Below, piece by piece: positions 24,466 to 35,045 of a stretch of DNA of 64,000 nt. Numbering within the stretch: position 1 is the first letter of the stretch; every line of letters begins with the position of its first letter. The position numbers and the translations under genes were made by a program. Location of the stretch: contig CALVBN010000007.1 in NCBI GenBank assembly GCA_944325785.1, positions 1 to 64,000 on the forward strand, in the 5' to 3' direction. The DNA comes from Candidatus Gastranaerophilales bacterium. Its GTDB lineage: Bacteria; Cyanobacteriota; Vampirovibrionia; Gastranaerophilales; Gastranaerophilaceae. The notes below the pieces were generated by a model. It did no database searches. It was not told the DNA's origin and saw only the letters and a program-made list of their open reading frames with translations.

Positions 24466-24630
24466 GACGCTAAATTGAGGAACAAAACCTATAAAAATTT
24501 TAAACCACCTAGTCACTTAGTCACCTAGCCACTCCTTATCCCTTCACCCCTCACTCTTCACCCTTCACGCAGTATTATTAAACCACTTAGTCACTCAGTC
24601 ACTTACTTAATCCCTTTTCCCCAAATACAA

Positions 24631-24664
24631 AAAAGTCCGGAGGAAACAAACCCTCCGGACTTTT
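24631..24664 (-). terminator. dnaK terminator
   Basis: Stem aaaagtccggagg/cctccggactttt, 17 bp beyond the dnaK stop, with A and T runs on both sides. Confidence 0.9.
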
Positions 24665-24680
24665 ATTATATCTTAATGCG

Positions 24681-26621
<1,941 letters not shown>

Positions 26622-26776
26622 TATCATTAAACCACTGTTTTGAAAGAAACTTAAAAAAATAAACAATTTTTTAATAATTGGTTTTAGGAAACAATTTTTC
26701 TAACATACTAACTGGAATATTAATCGCAAGAATTATTGATGACGTAATTGCGTAGAAATTTGATGCATCAATCTAT

Positions 26777-27724
26777 TTATTTAACAAAGCAGGCGGAATA
26801 ATGGTATATTTCTTTTTCCTGCAGAACAGGTTCTTTTGTATCACAGACTCCCTGCATAAAACAGGCGCATCTGGGGTGGAATTTACAGCCGAAAATATTC
26901 TCGCGGATACTCGGCGGAGCGCCTTCTATTGTTTTCAGCTTCAAATTTGGATTTTTCCCAGGAAGAGAATTTAAAAGCGCAATAGAATACGGGTGCAGAG
27001 GTTTTTTAAAAAATGCCTGCGCCGGAGCTTCTTCTACTATGTGTCCGGCATACATTACGGAAACATAGTCGGCATAATTGCTTACAAGCGCCAAATCGTG
27101 CGATATAAGAAGGATTGTTGTTTTAAAATCCCGTTTTATCTCATCAATCAAGTCCATAATCTGTTTTTGAATAGTTACATCAAGTGCGGTCGTAGGCTCA
27201 TCCGCAATGATAAGCTCAGCATTGCAGGCAAGTGCCATTGCTATAATAATGCGCTGTTTCATTCCGCCGGAAAATTCGTGTGGGTAAAAGTTAAGTTTAT
27301 TATCGATATCGTGTATCTGCACTAAATCTAAAACTTCGCGTGCTTTTCTGAGTGCCTGTCTTTCGCTGACTTTATTATGCGCTCTGATTGCTTCTACAAG
27401 CTGGTTTCCTACGGTGTACAGCGGGTTTAGAGAAGTCATCGGGTCCTGCGGAATAAGCGCTATTTTGTTGCCCCTCAAATCCCGCATCTGCCGTTCTTTT
27501 AACTCTAATAAATTTTCTCCTTTGAAATATATTTCACCGCTTCTTATCTGCGCGCTTTTGGGAAGAAGACGCATGACAGACATTGCGGTCATTGTTTTCC
27601 CGCATCCGGACTCTCCGACAAGAGCGTGCATTATTCCCTGCTTAAGCGAAAGATTAACCCCGAAAAGAGCCTGATATTCGCCGAAATACAAATTCAAATC
27701 GCGTATCTCTAAAATATTCTCCAT
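26777..27724 (-). CDS. Oligopeptide/dipeptide ABC transporter ATP-binding protein (OppD/DppD-like)
   Basis: A 315-residue ABC ATPase. Walker A is GESGCGKT, the Q-loop LIPQDPMTSLNP, the signature SGGMKQR, and Walker B LIIADEPTTALD. The C-terminal oligopeptide domain ends with the Cys-containing CKFHPRCACFMQGVC. It would power peptide uptake with permeases not found here. The start at 27724 fits the family N-terminus ILEIRDLNLYF; a TACAAT lies exactly six bases upstream with no Shine-Dalgarno, suggesting a leaderless mRNA. Confidence 0.9.
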   Translation of the reverse strand: MENILEIRDLNLYFGEYQALFGVNLSLKQGIMHALVGESGCGKTMTAMSVMRLLPKSAQIRSGEIYFKGENLLELKERQMRDLRGNKIALIPQDPMTSLNPLYTVGNQLVEAIRAHNKVSERQALRKAREVLDLVQIHDIDNKLNFYPHEFSGGMKQRIIIAMALACNAELIIADEPTTALDVTIQKQIMDLIDEIKRDFKTTILLISHDLALVSNYADYVSVMYAGHIVEEAPAQAFFKKPLHPYSIALLNSLPGKNPNLKLKTIEGAPPSIRENIFGCKFHPRCACFMQGVCDTKEPVLQEKEIYHYSACFVK

Positions 27725-27810
27725 AAAGCTATTGTAAATCCTCTTTTGAAAAAATGGAATAAGTAAACAAGATGATTGCTTTTTCTGCCTAAAAATGATA
27801 TCTTTAGACT

Positions 27811-27933
27811 GTGGAATGTTTAGAAATTTCGTCTTTTGAAAAAGTTTTAAATAGTTTAGAGTCAATTATTGCGCGTTACAAGAGAGATAATTATGATATA
27901 GATATCCGCGATGATTTGGCAGAATTAAATTAG
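27811..27933 (+). CDS. Possible 40-aa protein
   Basis: A GTG-started ORF (VECLEISSFEKVLNSLES..., ending DIRDDLAELN) with plausible amino-acid use and a helical, acidic composition. It overlaps the end of rpe on the opposite strand by 9 bp. No clear Shine-Dalgarno is seen. It may instead be the end of a lost gene. Confidence 0.35.
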   Translation: MECLEISSFEKVLNSLESIIARYKRDNYDIDIRDDLAELN

Positions 27934-28566
27934 TGCTTCAATCGCTTTTTTGTAGTCGGAGCTTCCGTAGATATAGCTTCCTGCAACAAGAGAGTCTGCA
28001 CCTAATGATGTACAGATTTTTGCAGTCAAGTTATTAATCCCGCCGTCAACCTGTATAATCAAATCTTTCGGTGCATTGGCGCGTATGAACGGAATTTTCA
28101 TTGCACAATCGTGCATAAATTCTTGTCCGCCAAAACCCGGCTCTACTGTCATAACCAGAAGAAGATCAATTTTATCCAGATACTGGAGAACTTCTGCCGG
28201 TTCGGTATTGGGTTTGATTGAAAGTCCTGCTTTTTTCCCGAAAGATTTTATCAAACCGGCGGTTTCTTCAATTCTATCGGGGCATGCTTCATAATGAAAA
28301 GTAATAATATCAGACCCTGCAAGCGCAAAAGGCTCTATATATTTTTGCGGATTTTCTATCATAAGGTGCGTATCCAGTACTAAGTCCGTAACCTTGCGCA
28401 ACGATTTAACAACCGGAACTCCTATTGTAATATTCGGCACAAAATGTCCGTCCATAACATCTATATGAATCCATTCGGCTCCGGCATCTTTTGCAAGATT
28501 AATCTCCCGTTCAAGATTAGCAAAGTCTGCAGATAATATTGAAGGTGAAATTATTACTCTGTTCAT
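27925..28566 (-). CDS. rpe: Ribulose-phosphate 3-epimerase
   Basis: A 213-residue TIM-barrel enzyme that interconverts ribulose-5-phosphate and xylulose-5-phosphate in the pentose phosphate pathway. Motifs: SILSADFANLEREI, HIDVMDGHFVPNITIG, VEPGFGGQEF and VDGGIN. It contains the metal-binding His and Asp residues of the family. Length is normal. It is transcribed away from the coiled-coil genes at 28.6 kb. Confidence 0.96.
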   Translation of the reverse strand: MNRVIISPSILSADFANLEREINLAKDAGAEWIHIDVMDGHFVPNITIGVPVVKSLRKVTDLVLDTHLMIENPQKYIEPFALAGSDIITFHYEACPDRIEETAGLIKSFGKKAGLSIKPNTEPAEVLQYLDKIDLLLVMTVEPGFGGQEFMHDCAMKIPFIRANAPKDLIIQVDGGINNLTAKICTSLGADSLVAGSYIYGSSDYKKAIEALI

Positions 28567-28624
28567 ATCCTTTATTTTAGCACATATCTTGTTAATTTGA
28601 TAATTCTGTAATATAATTATTCTG

Positions 28625-28987
28625 ATGACAGAAATTAGTAATGTAGATGAATTAAAAAATTATTTCAAGAAGCTTCAAAGAACTATTAATATTGATGCTG
28701 ATTTTAAATTTATTGACGTTTATCTTGTTAAAAAAAATAAGATTGATGATATTTTGTGTTGTATTCTGGCAGTCCTGCCCGATGCTTACAAAAAAATGAT
28801 GAGATCTAAAGAGGGACAAAAATTAAATTCTATTATTTGTTACAATACGCTTTTTAAGGCTATTAAAAGAAAATTTATTTTTAATTCGAATGTGTATATG
28901 GTGGATATTAACAGCGCCAATAAACTAATAAGTACTATAGTTACATCAATTGAACGCGATATTAAATATGCAGAAAAAAATGCCTGA
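28625..28987 (+). CDS. Hypothetical protein, 120 aa; paralog of the next gene's N-terminus
   Basis: A short soluble protein whose residues 7-60 (VDELKNYFKKLQRTI...FIDVYLVKKNKIDDILCCIL) align with the N-terminal region of the 200-aa gene that follows, including LPDAYKK versus LPDEIKE. It lacks the coiled-coil tail. TTGTTA-17-TATAAT lies seven bases before the ATG with no Shine-Dalgarno, a clear leaderless candidate. Function unknown. Confidence 0.72.
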   Translation: MTEISNVDELKNYFKKLQRTINIDADFKFIDVYLVKKNKIDDILCCILAVLPDAYKKMMRSKEGQKLNSIICYNTLFKAIKRKFIFNSNVYMVDINSANKLISTIVTSIERDIKYAEKNA

Positions 28988-29057
28988 GCGCGTTGACTTT
29001 TATTCTTTATTTGTTGTACAATTCTGGTAACTATCATATTAGAAAACGGAGTCAGAC

Positions 29058-29660
29058 ATGAATTCACAGCAAGATGTTATTTACGGTTTAATGAACGAAC
29101 TTGAAGAAGCTTTAGACAAAGGGTTTCCGCTCTTAGGCTATTGTTTCACTGTAGTAAAAAAAGATACTGTTACTAACATCTTGGATAAGCTTTATGCGGC
29201 ATTACCGGATGAAATTAAAGAAGCGCGCGCATTATTAAGACGCAAAGATGAACTGCAGTATGAAGCACAGCAGAAAGCTGAAAAAATTATTGCAGATGCG
29301 CAGGCAGAAGCTAACAGATTGTTAAGCGAATCTGATTTACTGCGTGCGGTTCAAAGAGAAGCAGAAAAAATCAAAGAACAGGTTATTACTGACTGCGAAG
29401 ATATTAAACGCAAAGCTCTTGATGAGGCTGAAAACGTAAGAATACAAGCTTCTGACGAAGCTGTAAGAACTAAAGACGGCGCTACTGTTTATGCTGAACA
29501 GGTGCTTGTAAACCTTGAACAAAACCTTGCTCAATTGCAGGAAATTGTTAAAAACGGGCAGTTACAGCTTGAAAAACGCAGAGCGGAAGCTGATGAGCAG
29601 ATGAGCCATAATTATGTCAACCAAAGACAAGAATTTGCTCAAGATTTTAAGATGAACTAA
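29058..29660 (+). CDS. Coiled-coil protein, 200 aa (DivIVA/ATPase-b-like tail)
   Basis: The N-terminal 60 residues (LMNELEEALDKGFPLLGYCF) form a globular unit shared with the gene upstream. From about 70 to 185 there is a continuous coiled coil rich in Ala, Glu, Gln and Lys (AQQKAEKIIADAQAEANRLL), resembling F0F1 subunit b or DivIVA. There is no membrane span. It is perhaps a cytoskeletal or envelope scaffold; similar proteins occur in cyanobacteria. Start has a GAAAACGGAG site. Confidence 0.7.
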   Translation: MNSQQDVIYGLMNELEEALDKGFPLLGYCFTVVKKDTVTNILDKLYAALPDEIKEARALLRRKDELQYEAQQKAEKIIADAQAEANRLLSESDLLRAVQREAEKIKEQVITDCEDIKRKALDEAENVRIQASDEAVRTKDGATVYAEQVLVNLEQNLAQLQEIVKNGQLQLEKRRAEADEQMSHNYVNQRQEFAQDFKMN

Positions 29661-29737
29661 AGTGTGTTTGGAAAAATAGGAAGCATGATAAAGATACATT
29701 CTGTATTTTTATCAATTATTTCTGCGGGTATTTAATT

Positions 29738-31297
29738 ATGAGAGAAAAATTTATAAGTTTGAGAGAGAAGTTTAGCCATAATTTGGAGAGAGTTTCTATT
29801 AATCTGGAAAAATCATGCTGGGATTTTTATATTAATTCCACGCCGGAGAATATGAACAGATATGAGCAGGTGCAGGATGAATATTCCGATTTGTTCAAAA
29901 ACAAAGAGCTTTACGAGCAGTTTTTGGAGATTAATAAGGACGAATTATCTAAACATGAACAAAGGCAGTTAAAACGCATGCTCAAAGAGTTTGACGAAGA
30001 ATTAAATACCGGAGAAGCTTTAAAGGCATTAAGAAAAAAAGAAAACGAGATTGCTAAAAAGTTTAATTCTTATGTACCGCAAATTGACGGCAGAGAGGTT
30101 ACAAAAACAGAGATTTTTAAAATCCTCCAGACAGAGCCGGATGCGGATATCAGAAGGAAGGCTTATGAAGCCAAGATTAAAGGCGGAGATTTGATTGCGG
30201 ATGATTTGGCTGAATTTGTGAAAATGCGCAATGATTATGCTAAGACAAAAGGATACGAAACTTTTTTTGAATACAAGCTCAAAGAGGATTATGAAGTTGA
30301 GCCGGAGTTTCTGGACAAATTGATTGAGAGTGTTTATACAAGAGCGTACGGGAAAATTAAACAAATACAGGAGAGGAAGCAGAAGGAACTGAAAGAATTT
30401 TTTAAGCTTGAAGATTTAGAAGCTTATCATTACGGTTTCCTGCCGGATACAAATCCGGAAAAAGGTGTAAATGAAGCTCTTGAGAAGCTCGGCGGTGAGC
30501 ATCCTCGGATTATTGAAGAGATTTCAAAAACCATGTACAAAAATATGGGTTACGATGTAGATAAGATGCTTGAGGAAGGCAGATTGACTCTGGATTTGTA
30601 TCCGCGCAAAGGTAAAAACACCCACGGTTTCTGCTTCGGTGTCGAAGCCGGCAGGGATTCCAGAATTCTTGCAAATCTGGCTGACAATGCCGTCAGCCTT
30701 GATACACTCAATCATGAAATGGGGCATTGCGTGTATGATTTGGGAATTTCAACAGAGCTTCCGTTTTTAGACCGCACCGCCTGTTCGCCTGCAGTTACAG
30801 AGGCTGTTGCTATGATGATGGGCGATATTATAAAACGCGAGGATGTGTTAAAGGATATTATTCCCCAAGAACTTCTTGAGAGATTTAAAGCAACATTTAT
30901 CGAAGATGAAGCGTCTTTTGTTGCAAAGAGTCTTTTAATAATAGATTTTGAGCGCGAATTTTACAAAAATCCAAATCAAAATCCGGCGAAATTGTGGAAG
31001 GATTTGAAGGGTAAATACTTAAACAGGTTTGAAACTGCGGATAATGAATGGGCGACAATTCCGCATTATCTTTCTCACCCTGCGTATTATCAGAATTATT
31101 TCAGAGCATCTTTAATGAAAGCGCAGATTTATAATTATTTAAAAACAGTGCTTGGCAACATTACAGAAAACTCTAAAACAGCAGATTTTCTGGATAAAAA
31201 TCTGTTTTCTCAAGGCGCATCAATAGAAGAGTATGAGCTGATTAAGCAGTTTACGGGCAGAGAATTCTCTGCAGAAGATTTTATTTCGCAGTTTTAA
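29738..31297 (+). CDS. M3-family metallopeptidase (oligoendopeptidase-like)
   Basis: A 519-residue, mostly helical zinc peptidase. The zinc motif is LNHEMGHCVYD (HExxH near residue 326), with a downstream Glu in TEAVAMMMGD that fits the third ligand. The end region, HYLSHPAYYQNYF, resembles the Tyr/His substrate-binding loop of M3 enzymes. There is no signal peptide, so it probably trims peptides in the cytosol. Its stop overlaps the convergent glycosyltransferase stop by 4 bp. No Shine-Dalgarno is obvious. Confidence 0.87.
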   Translation: MREKFISLREKFSHNLERVSINLEKSCWDFYINSTPENMNRYEQVQDEYSDLFKNKELYEQFLEINKDELSKHEQRQLKRMLKEFDEELNTGEALKALRKKENEIAKKFNSYVPQIDGREVTKTEIFKILQTEPDADIRRKAYEAKIKGGDLIADDLAEFVKMRNDYAKTKGYETFFEYKLKEDYEVEPEFLDKLIESVYTRAYGKIKQIQERKQKELKEFFKLEDLEAYHYGFLPDTNPEKGVNEALEKLGGEHPRIIEEISKTMYKNMGYDVDKMLEEGRLTLDLYPRKGKNTHGFCFGVEAGRDSRILANLADNAVSLDTLNHEMGHCVYDLGISTELPFLDRTACSPAVTEAVAMMMGDIIKREDVLKDIIPQELLERFKATFIEDEASFVAKSLLIIDFEREFYKNPNQNPAKLWKDLKGKYLNRFETADNEWATIPHYLSHPAYYQNYFRASLMKAQIYNYLKTVLGNITENSKTADFLDKNLFSQGASIEEYELIKQFTGREFSAEDFISQF

Positions 31298-32256
31298 ATT
31301 AATTCTTTTTCTTTAATATATCTGGGGCGTGCTTTAACTTCATTAAAAATCTGTCCGAGATATTCGCCTATGATACCCAGGCAGAACAGCTGAAGCCCGC
31401 CGAAGAATGCCAAAAGTACAACAAGCGTTGCCCATCCGCTCGGAGTTGTGTGAAGGAAATATTTTTCTATTACAACTTCGCCAGCAAGAAGAAAACTTCC
31501 AAGAACGGTTAAAACACCGATTGCCGCTATAATTCTCAACGGAACTATACTGAATGCGGTAATACCGTTAAGTGCCAGGCTTGTCAGTGAGAAGAAATTG
31601 TATTTTGACGACCCGAGTGCTCTTGGCTTAACATCAAAATGCACATAAGAAGTTTTTAATCCTATTTCGTGGAAAAATCCCCTTAAGAACAGTCCGGCTT
31701 CCGAATATTTTTCCAGAATTTCAAGCCCCTTAGAACTTACAAGGCGGAAATCGGAATGGTTAGGCGGAATTTTTACACCGAGTATATTCATCAGTTTGTA
31801 AAAACACAAAGCAGTATATTTTTTGAAGAATGAGTCTGTTTTTCTGTCGTTTCTTATACCGGAAACGATTTCAGCCCCTTTATGATATTCGTCAATAAAT
31901 GTTTCAATAACATTTTCATCTTGCTGTAAGTCTGCATCAATCGAAACAACGCAGTCGCATCCTATTGCTTTTACTCCGAGAAGTCCGGCAATAAGAGCTT
32001 TCTGGTTGCCGTAGTTGCGGATAAACTTTGTACCCTTAACTCTTGAACCGTATGTTTTGTGAAGCTCTTCTATAATTTCCCAGGTTTTATCTTTAGAGCC
32101 GTCGTCTATGAGATAAATATAGCTGTCCGGAGAAATTTTGCCTTTATTAATTATTCCGTCTAAGACCTTCAAAAGAGTTTCTACGGTTGTTTTTACTACC
32201 AGCTCTTCGTTATAACAGGGAATAATGACTGCAAGTTTTGTTTTCTTTTCGCTCAT
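31294..32256 (-). CDS. Membrane glycosyltransferase family 2 (GtrB/DPM1-like)
   Basis: A 320-residue polyprenyl-phosphate sugar transferase. The GT-A domain shows LAVIIPCYNEELVV, LIDDGSKDKTW and SIDADLQQDEN; two C-terminal hydrophobic spans (about 230-255 and 265-295) anchor it, as in GtrB/ArnC. ATG 32256 has AGAGAGGA upstream; an ATG 27 bases earlier does not. It likely loads a sugar onto undecaprenyl phosphate for surface modification. The divergent deacetylase and phospholipase genes next to it may act on the same envelope material. Confidence 0.88.
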   Translation of the reverse strand: MSEKKTKLAVIIPCYNEELVVKTTVETLLKVLDGIINKGKISPDSYIYLIDDGSKDKTWEIIEELHKTYGSRVKGTKFIRNYGNQKALIAGLLGVKAIGCDCVVSIDADLQQDENVIETFIDEYHKGAEIVSGIRNDRKTDSFFKKYTALCFYKLMNILGVKIPPNHSDFRLVSSKGLEILEKYSEAGLFLRGFFHEIGLKTSYVHFDVKPRALGSSKYNFFSLTSLALNGITAFSIVPLRIIAAIGVLTVLGSFLLAGEVVIEKYFLHTTPSGWATLVVLLAFFGGLQLFCLGIIGEYLGQIFNEVKARPRYIKEKELI

Positions 32257-32312
32257 TGTAATCCTCTCTATATTATAATACAATAAATTATAAGAAAATA
32301 AAGGAGTTTAAT

Positions 32313-33170
32313 TTGGCGGATAAAAAATTTATACTCAACGCGGATGATTTTGGGATGAGCGATGCTTATAACAGGGCAATACTTGAAGGGTACTCATCCG
32401 GAATTTTAAAAAGCGCAAGCCTTGTTGCAAATGGAGAGGCTTTTGAAGAAGCATGGAAAAATGTTATTCCTGCCTGTCCGGATTTAGGGGTCGGAATTCA
32501 TTTGAATGTTATAGAGGGTAAATCTTTGTGTCTGGGATTGGACAGATTAACCGATGAAGAGGGGAATTTCAATAATTCATATGTACAGCTTCTTTTAAAA
32601 TCTTTGAATAAAAAAGATACTGCGCTTATGGAACAGCTTGAAAAAGAATTCCGCGCACAGATAGAAGAAGTTATGAAATATACAAAAGTTACGCATATAG
32701 ATTCACATGTGCATGTTCATTCAATTCCGCCGATTTTTGAACTTGTATGCAGACTTGCTAAAGAATACGGAATTAAGCAGATAAGATCGCAGTACGAAAA
32801 ACCTTATATGGTGCCGGATGTGTTTAAACATCTGAATATGAAATATCCGGTTAACCTGATAAAAGTTATGCTTCTTAACTTTTTCACGCTTATTAATGAA
32901 AGCAAAGTACAAAAATACGAATTAAATACTAATGATTATCTAATAGGCGTTGCCTACACGTCCATGATGAACAGTTTAACGGTTTCATACGGTCTTATGG
33001 CAATAAAATATGATAAAGTTACAGTTGAAGCTCTTATACATCCCTGCAGGTATGAAGACGGTACAATTGATAACCATTTTGCGGAATTTCAGATTACTAA
33101 AAATCTTAAGCTGAAAGATAAGATTGAAAAACTCGGATATGAAATAACTAACTATGCTCAAAAAGATTAG
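32313..33170 (+). CDS. ChbG/HpnK-family deacetylase (YdjC-like)
   Basis: A 285-residue metal-dependent carbohydrate deacetylase. The start NADDFGMSDAYNRAI holds the Asp pair, GVGIHLNVIEGK a His ligand, and THIDSHVHVHSIPP the catalytic His cluster; HPCRYEDG closes the site. Relatives remove acetyl groups from chitobiose or hopanoid sugars. The start is TTG 32313 with AAAGGAG seven bases upstream. The stop overlaps the phospholipase start by 17 bp, so the two are coupled. Confidence 0.88.
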   Translation: MADKKFILNADDFGMSDAYNRAILEGYSSGILKSASLVANGEAFEEAWKNVIPACPDLGVGIHLNVIEGKSLCLGLDRLTDEEGNFNNSYVQLLLKSLNKKDTALMEQLEKEFRAQIEEVMKYTKVTHIDSHVHVHSIPPIFELVCRLAKEYGIKQIRSQYEKPYMVPDVFKHLNMKYPVNLIKVMLLNFFTLINESKVQKYELNTNDYLIGVAYTSMMNSLTVSYGLMAIKYDKVTVEALIHPCRYEDGTIDNHFAEFQITKNLKLKDKIEKLGYEITNYAQKD

Positions 33171-34848
33171 TATATTTATTTTAATAACGCTGTTTGCCGT
33201 TTTTAGCCTGATATTCTTACCGAAAAATAAATATTACCGTGTAGACGGAATTGTTTCTCCTTCAGAGATTATTCTGAATAACGGCGAAAAAGTTATTTTG
33301 CCGGATATTGAAACCTTTGATGCAGATTTTACTGAAAAGAACCAAATTCTTGCGGAAAAGTTTAATATTACGGAGGAAGAAGCGTTTGTTTTAGGAAATT
33401 TTGCCATATACTGGTGCAGAAATTTGATGCTCGGGCGCGAGGTAAAAATTAAAGAAAATGACTTGATTTATAACAAGATAAGTTATTCTGCCAAGCTCTG
33501 CAACTCTCCGTATGGTATTGTAAACGGTGAAATTTCAAACAAATACGCATTTGAAAAATTATTAAAATCAATCAGAAGCGGTAAGGGAACAGACAAGTAT
33601 GTTATTTTTGATACAGAAAGCAAAATTTCTTACCCTGTATCAAAAAAGGTGCATGCTAAAAACTTTATTGTCATAAGAAAAAACAGCACCTCAACTAAGC
33701 CGAAATCCGGGAAGACGCCCCGCATTCCCTCTGTTCCCAATAAGATTGTTCTGAATAATATCAAAATAATCCTGTCAGATTTTACGGCAAGACTCAAGCC
33801 GGACAGAAACTGTTCCACAGATATCTGCAGGGAAATTCTTGATAATATAAATAAAGCTCAAAATTCCATAGATATAGCAATCTACGGTTATACATCGACT
33901 CCGGCAATAGAAACAGCACTGAAAAATGCACTCAATAGAGGGGTAAAAATCAGACTGGTATATGATGCCGATACCGGCGGAGGGAATATCTATCCGGACA
34001 CTTTCAGCTTTGTAAGCCTTATACCGGACAGCATAAGCGATATAGGTTCTAAAGACGCCGGTTCAATAATGCATAATAAATTTTATATCTTTGATGACCA
34101 AAGAGTTATAACCGGCTCTGCAAATCTTTCTCATACGGATATGTCCGGCTATAATTCCAACTGTATTATTGTAATTGATTCACCGCTTATAGCATACCGC
34201 TACAAACAAGAATTTGAACAGATGCACGGTGGAAGGTTTCACGCGGAAAAAATATCTTTCAAAGAAGGTTTGACAGATAATATGGATATTTATTTTTCTC
34301 CGCAGGACAAAGCGACAACATTAGGGGTTCTGCCTTTAATACGCCGGGCAAAAAGGTATGTTTACGCGCCTGTCTTTTTAATTACTGACAAAAATTTTGT
34401 TGAGGAGCTGATTAAAGCCAAACAGCGCGGAGTGGACGTAAGAGTAATTGCAGATGCCTTGAATGCTTCCGGCAGATATTCAAGACACGAGGAGCTGAGA
34501 AAAAACGGCATTCTTGTAAAAGTTGAAAATTATGCAGGCAAAATGCATTCAAAATCAATAATCATAGATGATGAGTATCTGGTTATAGGTTCTATGAACT
34601 TTTCTAAAAGCGGTGAAAACAAGAATGACGAGAATTTGATTATACTAAAAAGCCCCGATGCATCAAAGTTTTATAAAGAATTTTTCCTGTACCAATGGCA
34701 GAAAATTCCGGACAAATGGCTGAAATCAAATCCCCGTGCGGAAGGCATTGATTCAATCGGTTCTTGTACAGACGGCATTGACAACGATTATGACGAACTT
34801 ATAGATAAGGATGATTCTGCCTGCAAGTTTGCACCTGCTGCAGTGTAA
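33154..34848 (+). CDS. Secreted phospholipase D-like protein
   Basis: A 564-residue protein with a signal/anchor sequence (ISIFILITLFAVFSLIFLP). Residues about 25-175 form a nuclease-like or unknown N-terminal region. Two HKD motifs follow: HNKFYIFDDQRVITGSAN (about 309) and HSKSIIIDDEYLVIGSMN (about 465), the two halves of a PLD active site. The tail SCTDGIDNDYDELIDKDDSAC is an Asp-rich, Cys-bounded calcium loop like those in surface proteins. It probably acts outside the membrane on lipid or nucleic acid. Confidence 0.86.
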   Translation: MLKKISIFILITLFAVFSLIFLPKNKYYRVDGIVSPSEIILNNGEKVILPDIETFDADFTEKNQILAEKFNITEEEAFVLGNFAIYWCRNLMLGREVKIKENDLIYNKISYSAKLCNSPYGIVNGEISNKYAFEKLLKSIRSGKGTDKYVIFDTESKISYPVSKKVHAKNFIVIRKNSTSTKPKSGKTPRIPSVPNKIVLNNIKIILSDFTARLKPDRNCSTDICREILDNINKAQNSIDIAIYGYTSTPAIETALKNALNRGVKIRLVYDADTGGGNIYPDTFSFVSLIPDSISDIGSKDAGSIMHNKFYIFDDQRVITGSANLSHTDMSGYNSNCIIVIDSPLIAYRYKQEFEQMHGGRFHAEKISFKEGLTDNMDIYFSPQDKATTLGVLPLIRRAKRYVYAPVFLITDKNFVEELIKAKQRGVDVRVIADALNASGRYSRHEELRKNGILVKVENYAGKMHSKSIIIDDEYLVIGSMNFSKSGENKNDENLIILKSPDASKFYKEFFLYQWQKIPDKWLKSNPRAEGIDSIGSCTDGIDNDYDELIDKDDSACKFAPAAV

Positions 34849-35045
34849 CAATTTCTTATTTTTCTATTTTGCTTTTTTAGTGAGCCGAATTTGTAAAGTT
34901 TTGTAAACTTTGTATCCTTAAAAAGGCAATTTTTGAATTCAAAAAAACTTCATGTATATAAGGGAATTGAATAAGGTTACAAAGTAATGAATAGATGGGT
35001 TAAAAAATCCCTTTAATCTGTTTATTCAGCGAAAGGCGGTTAATT

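Larger units (their letters stand above)
24090..24610. repeat. Octamer arrays flanking a repeat nest
   Basis: On the left, 24090-24125 has aagtgatt-aagtgact-aggtggct-aagtgatt. On the right, 24504-24534 has ctagtcac-ttagtcac-ctagccac, and 24580-24610 a further ttagtcac-tcagtcac array. The arms are complementary and enclose about 380 bp of other repeats. The 598-bp gap between the 227-aa gene and dnaK holds no gene. Confidence 0.7.

Noticed and set aside
24090..24534. CRISPR array
   Set aside because: Repeats are degenerate, of 8 and 50 bp, without regular unique spacers or cas genes.
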